Part shown: positions 14,699 to 17,527 of the stretch, one piece after another
Numbering within the stretch: the first letter of the stretch is position 1
Layout: every line of letters begins with the position of its first letter
NCBI GenBank assembly: GCA_905213905.1
Contig: CAJMKD010000041.1
Coordinates: 1-17,527 of the forward strand
Length of the DNA: 17,527 bases
Source: an uncultured Sutterella sp.
GTDB lineage: Bacteria > Pseudomonadota > Gammaproteobacteria > Burkholderiales > Burkholderiaceae_F
Direction: 5' to 3'
Position numbers and translations under genes: made by a program
Notes under the pieces: generated by a model
Database searches by the model: none
Seen by the model: only the letters and a program-made list of their open reading frames with translations
What the model was told of the DNA's origin: nothing

Positions 14699-16174
14699 AT
14701 GAAAACCAATCGCCGTCAATTCCTGGAATCGGCCGGCCTGCTTTTCGCGGGTCTCGGCAGCGCCGCTTCGGTTTCGGCAATGCCGACGGCTGCGCCCAAG
14801 AAATTCGATGAATCGTTCGACGTCGTCGTCCTCGGCGCGGGCGGCGCAGGCCTCACTGCGGCCATTCGCCTTGCCGAAGGCGGCAAGAAGGTGCTTCTTG
14901 CTGAAAAGCTGGCGTTCTGCGGCGGCAGTTCGCTCATTTGCGGGGGCGGCGTTGCAGTGACGGAAACGGATCTGCAGAAAAAAGCCGGCATCAAGGATTC
15001 CGTCGAAACGCTGTACGAAGACATCATGCGCACCGGCGGCCAGCTTAACGACAAGGCAGTTGTCCGGGCCTATGCGGAAGCTTCGCCCGAATACTACAAG
15101 TGGGCCATGGGGCACGGCATGGTGCTCAACACTGAGAATCTCTCTCAGTCCGGCTCCGTTCCCCGCAATTTGAGCGTCAACACCGGAAAGAGCATTGACG
15201 CCTGGACCAAGCTCGCGAAAAAGGCGGGCGTCGATTTGCGCACGAATGCCAAAGGCGAGCGGCTTCTCTGCGACGAAGCCATGAAGCGCATCTGCGGCGT
15301 GGAAATATCGACAAAGGACGGCGTGCGCGCGATTGAGGCGAAGGACGGCGTCGTCATTGCAACGGGCGGCTTTGCCCGCAACAAGGCGCTTCTCGAAAAA
15401 TACGTGCCTCGCATGAAGAATGCGAGCACGATCTGCGCGATGGGCTGCGACGGCGACGGCCTCAAGATGGCGCTCGCCTACGGCGCCGACGTGGCCGACA
15501 TGCCGTACATCAAGGCCACCTTCGCGTTCAACTTGAAGGCGACGAGCATCAAGGACGCCTGCTGGGTCTTCCGCGACGGCGCCATCGTGCTCAACAAGAA
15601 CGGCAAGCGCTTCTGCAACGAGGAAATCTCGAAGAAGGACATCGGCGACTACGTGCTCGACCAGCCGGATGCCGTGGCGTTCAATCTGTACGACAGCGCA
15701 ATCCGGGCCGATGCGGTGACGATGGACGAAGCGGGCGGCAGCGTCACCTATTCGGAAAAGAAAGGCCTCGTGCTCAAGGGCGACACCATTGAGGAGGTCG
15801 CTCAGAAGGCAGGCCTCGATCCCAAGGTCGTGCGCGAAACGGTGGACCGCTACAACGAAGATGCCAAGACGACGGGCGTCGACCGCGAGTTCGGGCGCAA
15901 GCACCTCGTTGACATTTCAGGCAAGATTCGTCCGATCGAAAAGCCTCCCTTCTACATCTTCCCGGCGACCGCTGTGCTGATTTCGACCTACTGCGGCGTG
16001 AAGATCAACGGCAGGGCCGAAGTGACGGACGTCTTCGGCGACGTGATTCCCGGCCTTTACGCTGCGGGCGAAGTGACCGGCTCCTTCCACGGCCGCAGCT
16101 ACCTCGGCTCGACGGCTTTCGGCAAGGCGCTGATTTTCGGCTGGATCGCTGCCGGCTCCATCCTTGAGGGCTGA
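14699..16174 (+). CDS. Tat-exported FAD_binding_2 reductase, not a classical fumarate reductase
   Basis: The 491-residue protein starts with a twin-arginine signal (NRRQFLES, hydrophobic core, ASVSA cleavage site near residue 27). The FAD domain opens with VVLGAGGAGL (44-52) and Glu69 at the end of the second strand, and NGKRFCNE (301-308) keeps the Arg used as proton donor in flavocytochrome c fumarate reductases. There is no heme domain, so electrons must come from a separate periplasmic cytochrome or flavin donor. Two substrate-site motifs differ: HHTMGG is replaced by STYCGV (429-434), and the HGxNRLGGN motif reads HGRSYLGST (464-472), with Tyr for the fumarate-binding Arg. It is therefore likely a periplasmic reductase of another acceptor. 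Start chosen at 14699 after GGAG with 6 nt spacing. It forms a tandem with the next paralogue and faces the LysR gene. Confidence 0.85.
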   Translation: MKTNRRQFLESAGLLFAGLGSAASVSAMPTAAPKKFDESFDVVVLGAGGAGLTAAIRLAEGGKKVLLAEKLAFCGGSSLICGGGVAVTETDLQKKAGIKDSVETLYEDIMRTGGQLNDKAVVRAYAEASPEYYKWAMGHGMVLNTENLSQSGSVPRNLSVNTGKSIDAWTKLAKKAGVDLRTNAKGERLLCDEAMKRICGVEISTKDGVRAIEAKDGVVIATGGFARNKALLEKYVPRMKNASTICAMGCDGDGLKMALAYGADVADMPYIKATFAFNLKATSIKDACWVFRDGAIVLNKNGKRFCNEEISKKDIGDYVLDQPDAVAFNLYDSAIRADAVTMDEAGGSVTYSEKKGLVLKGDTIEEVAQKAGLDPKVVRETVDRYNEDAKTTGVDREFGRKHLVDISGKIRPIEKPPFYIFPATAVLISTYCGVKINGRAEVTDVFGDVIPGLYAAGEVTGSFHGRSYLGSTAFGKALIFGWIAAGSILEG

Positions 16175-16197
16175 TCCTCAAGCTGAGGCGACAGGAC

Positions 16198-16230
16198 GGC
16201 GGGCGGCCGAAGCTTGGTCGGCTGCCCGCC
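16198..16230 (+). repeat. Intercistronic hairpin between the two reductase genes
   Basis: Arms 16198-16210 and 16218-16230 form a 13-bp GC-rich stem with one wobble and a 7-nt loop. A smaller CCTCA/TGAGG stem (16176-16180 with 16184-16188) lies just before it. No T tract follows, so transcription can probably continue. The structure may stabilise the upstream message or dampen expression of the second gene. Confidence 0.55.
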
Positions 16231-16260
16231 AAGGGCAGTTGTTTGAAAGGAGGAATGAAA

Positions 16261-17527
16261 ATGACGAATCGACGAGCGTTTCTGCGCAGCGCGCTGACGG
16301 GAACGGCTGCGGTTGCTTCCGGCGCAGCCTTTGCAATGCCGACGGAGCGGCCTGCCGGCTTTGACGAGACTTTCGACGTCATCGTCGTCGGCGCGGGCGG
16401 CGCGGGGCTCGCCGCCGCAGCGCACGCTGCGGAATCCGGCCTCAAGGTGCTGATTCTTGAAAAAATGGCTTTTCCCGGCGGCTCATCGGCCATCTGCGGC
16501 GGCGGCTCGCTCGTTGTCGGCACGGAACTGCAGAAAAAGGCCGGCGAGAAGGACTCGAACGAGCTCTTCTTCAAGGACATCATGGAAACGGGCGGCGGCC
16601 TCAACAACAAGGACGTCGTGCATGCCTTCGTCGACAACCATCTCAAGGTCTACAACTGGTTCATGGGGCTTGGCGGCAAGCTTCAGTCGGATCTGCTCTT
16701 TGCGAGCGTGAGCGCGAACCGGGGCGTCGAAATCGAACCCAACAGCGTATTGAAGGCTTGTCTCGAGCACGCGAAGAAAAACGGCGCGAAGCTGAGCGTT
16801 TCCACGCGCGCCGTTCGTCTTGCTTATGACCGGCAAACGAAGCGCATTGTCGGCGTCTATGCGGAAAAGGCCGGCAAGACGGGCTGCTACGGCGCTCAAA
16901 AAGGCGTGATTCTTGCTTCGGGCGGCTTCGCCCGCAATAAGGCGCTTCTCGCAAAATACGTGCCGCGCATGGCGAAGACCTTCACGATTTGCGGCAAAGG
17001 CTGCGACGGCGACGGCCTCAAGATGGCGCAGGCCTATGGTGCGGATGTGGTCGACATGCCGTACATCAAAGCGACTTTCGCCTTCAACACGAAGCCGCAG
17101 TCGATCAACGACTCGCATTACACCTATTGGGAAGGCGGCATCATCGTGAATCAGGCGGGCGAGCGCTTCGTCGACGAGTCGATTCCGAAGAAGGATGTCG
17201 GCGACCATGTGCTTGAACAGCCGGGCGGCATCGGCTATTGCATCTACGACGAGGAAACGCGCAAGATTTCGCTCAAGACGGCGCGCAACAACGGCAGCGT
17301 GCTTGAGTCTGAAGAGCGCGGGCTGGTCTGCAAAGGCAGCACGGTGGAAGAGGCTGCGCAAAAAGCCGGTCTTGATCCGAAGGCCGTCAAGGCGACGGTG
17401 GATGCCTACAACCGGGACATCCGCGAAAAAGGCTACGACACGAAGTTCGGACGGCGCTATCTGAGCGGCAACCTCGGCAAGCTCCATGAGCTTAAAGACG
17501 GTCCGTTCTATGTGCTGCCTTCTACGG
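16261..17527 (+). CDS. Second Tat-exported FAD reductase, paralogue of the preceding gene (partial)
   Basis: 422 codons are visible before the window ends, so the C-terminus is missing. The N-terminus has the twin-arginine signal NRRAFLRSA and an AFA|MP cleavage site, followed by VIVVGAGGAGLA and ILEKMAFPGGSS for FAD binding. GERFVDESIPKKD keeps the candidate catalytic Arg. Long blocks are shared with the upstream gene, for example GGFARNKALL, CDGDGLKMA and DMPYIKATFAFN, so the two arose by tandem duplication, but the region at 150-215 differs, which suggests different substrates. AAAGGAGG (16247-16254) serves the ATG at 16261; the in-frame ATG at 16255 is too close to it. The gene is probably cotranscribed with the first copy, 86 bp upstream. 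Its substrate-site motifs lie past the window end and could not be checked. Confidence 0.85.
   Translation, partial: MTNRRAFLRSALTGTAAVASGAAFAMPTERPAGFDETFDVIVVGAGGAGLAAAAHAAESGLKVLILEKMAFPGGSSAICGGGSLVVGTELQKKAGEKDSNELFFKDIMETGGGLNNKDVVHAFVDNHLKVYNWFMGLGGKLQSDLLFASVSANRGVEIEPNSVLKACLEHAKKNGAKLSVSTRAVRLAYDRQTKRIVGVYAEKAGKTGCYGAQKGVILASGGFARNKALLAKYVPRMAKTFTICGKGCDGDGLKMAQAYGADVVDMPYIKATFAFNTKPQSINDSHYTYWEGGIIVNQAGERFVDESIPKKDVGDHVLEQPGGIGYCIYDEETRKISLKTARNNGSVLESEERGLVCKGSTVEEAAQKAGLDPKAVKATVDAYNRDIREKGYDTKFGRRYLSGNLGKLHELKDGPFYVLPST

Noticed and set aside
1..17527. tRNA genes, CRISPR arrays, insertion sequences and attachment sites
   Set aside because: I looked for tRNA T-arm motifs, spaced direct repeats, transposase motifs and matching direct repeats around the conjugation-like cluster, and saw none by eye. 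A computed search could still find att sites.

Overview
The window looks like chromosomal DNA of a GC-rich, gut-type betaproteobacterium, most probably of the Sutterella/Parasutterella group. That is an inference from three things: strong GC bias in third codon positions, tandem Tat-exported FAD reductases with no cytochrome domain, and a general anaerobe-like gene set. No rRNA, tRNA or other taxonomic marker is present.

Layout. (1) Positions 1-2855, minus strand: an operon of a small two-helix membrane protein, a PanF-like sodium:solute symporter and a creatininase-family amidohydrolase. A good sigma70-type promoter precedes it at about 2827-2855 and an intrinsic terminator follows at 16-41. 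Repeated CAATGCG words overlap the promoter and look like an operator. (2) Positions 2926-4767, plus strand, divergent from (1): an M28-type exopeptidase with a PA domain. Regions 1 and 2 together suggest uptake and hydrolysis of small amide or peptide substrates. (3) Positions 4768-5889: 1.1 kb with no convincing gene. It is full of short hairpins and contains a strong plus-strand intrinsic terminator at 5616-5661. (4) Positions 5890-12550, plus strand: an orphan conjugation-derived cluster. It holds an HExxH zincin-like protein, a TraI_2/MobH-like protein whose expected HD and His motifs appear lost, an SXT-type TraD coupling ATPase and a DUF4400-like membrane protein. No integrase, pilus, mating-pair or other T4SS gene is visible. 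A terminator, three helically phased 10-bp repeats and a leader hairpin lie between the first and second genes.

(5) Positions 12723-13523: a PhzF-family gene broken by one in-frame amber codon. It is convergent with (6) a LysR-type regulator on the minus strand (13609-14544). (7) Positions 14699 to the window end, plus strand, divergent from the LysR gene: two paralogous Tat-exported FAD_binding_2 reductases. They resemble fumarate and urocanate reductases but lack key fumarate-binding residues. The LysR protein probably controls this pair, which probably serves anaerobic respiration of an unidentified organic acceptor.

The most unusual part is region 4 with its non-coding flanks. It is either the relic of an integrative conjugative element or a reduced coupling-protein system that has been put to another use. 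All family calls were made by eye from motifs and gene order; no database search was run.
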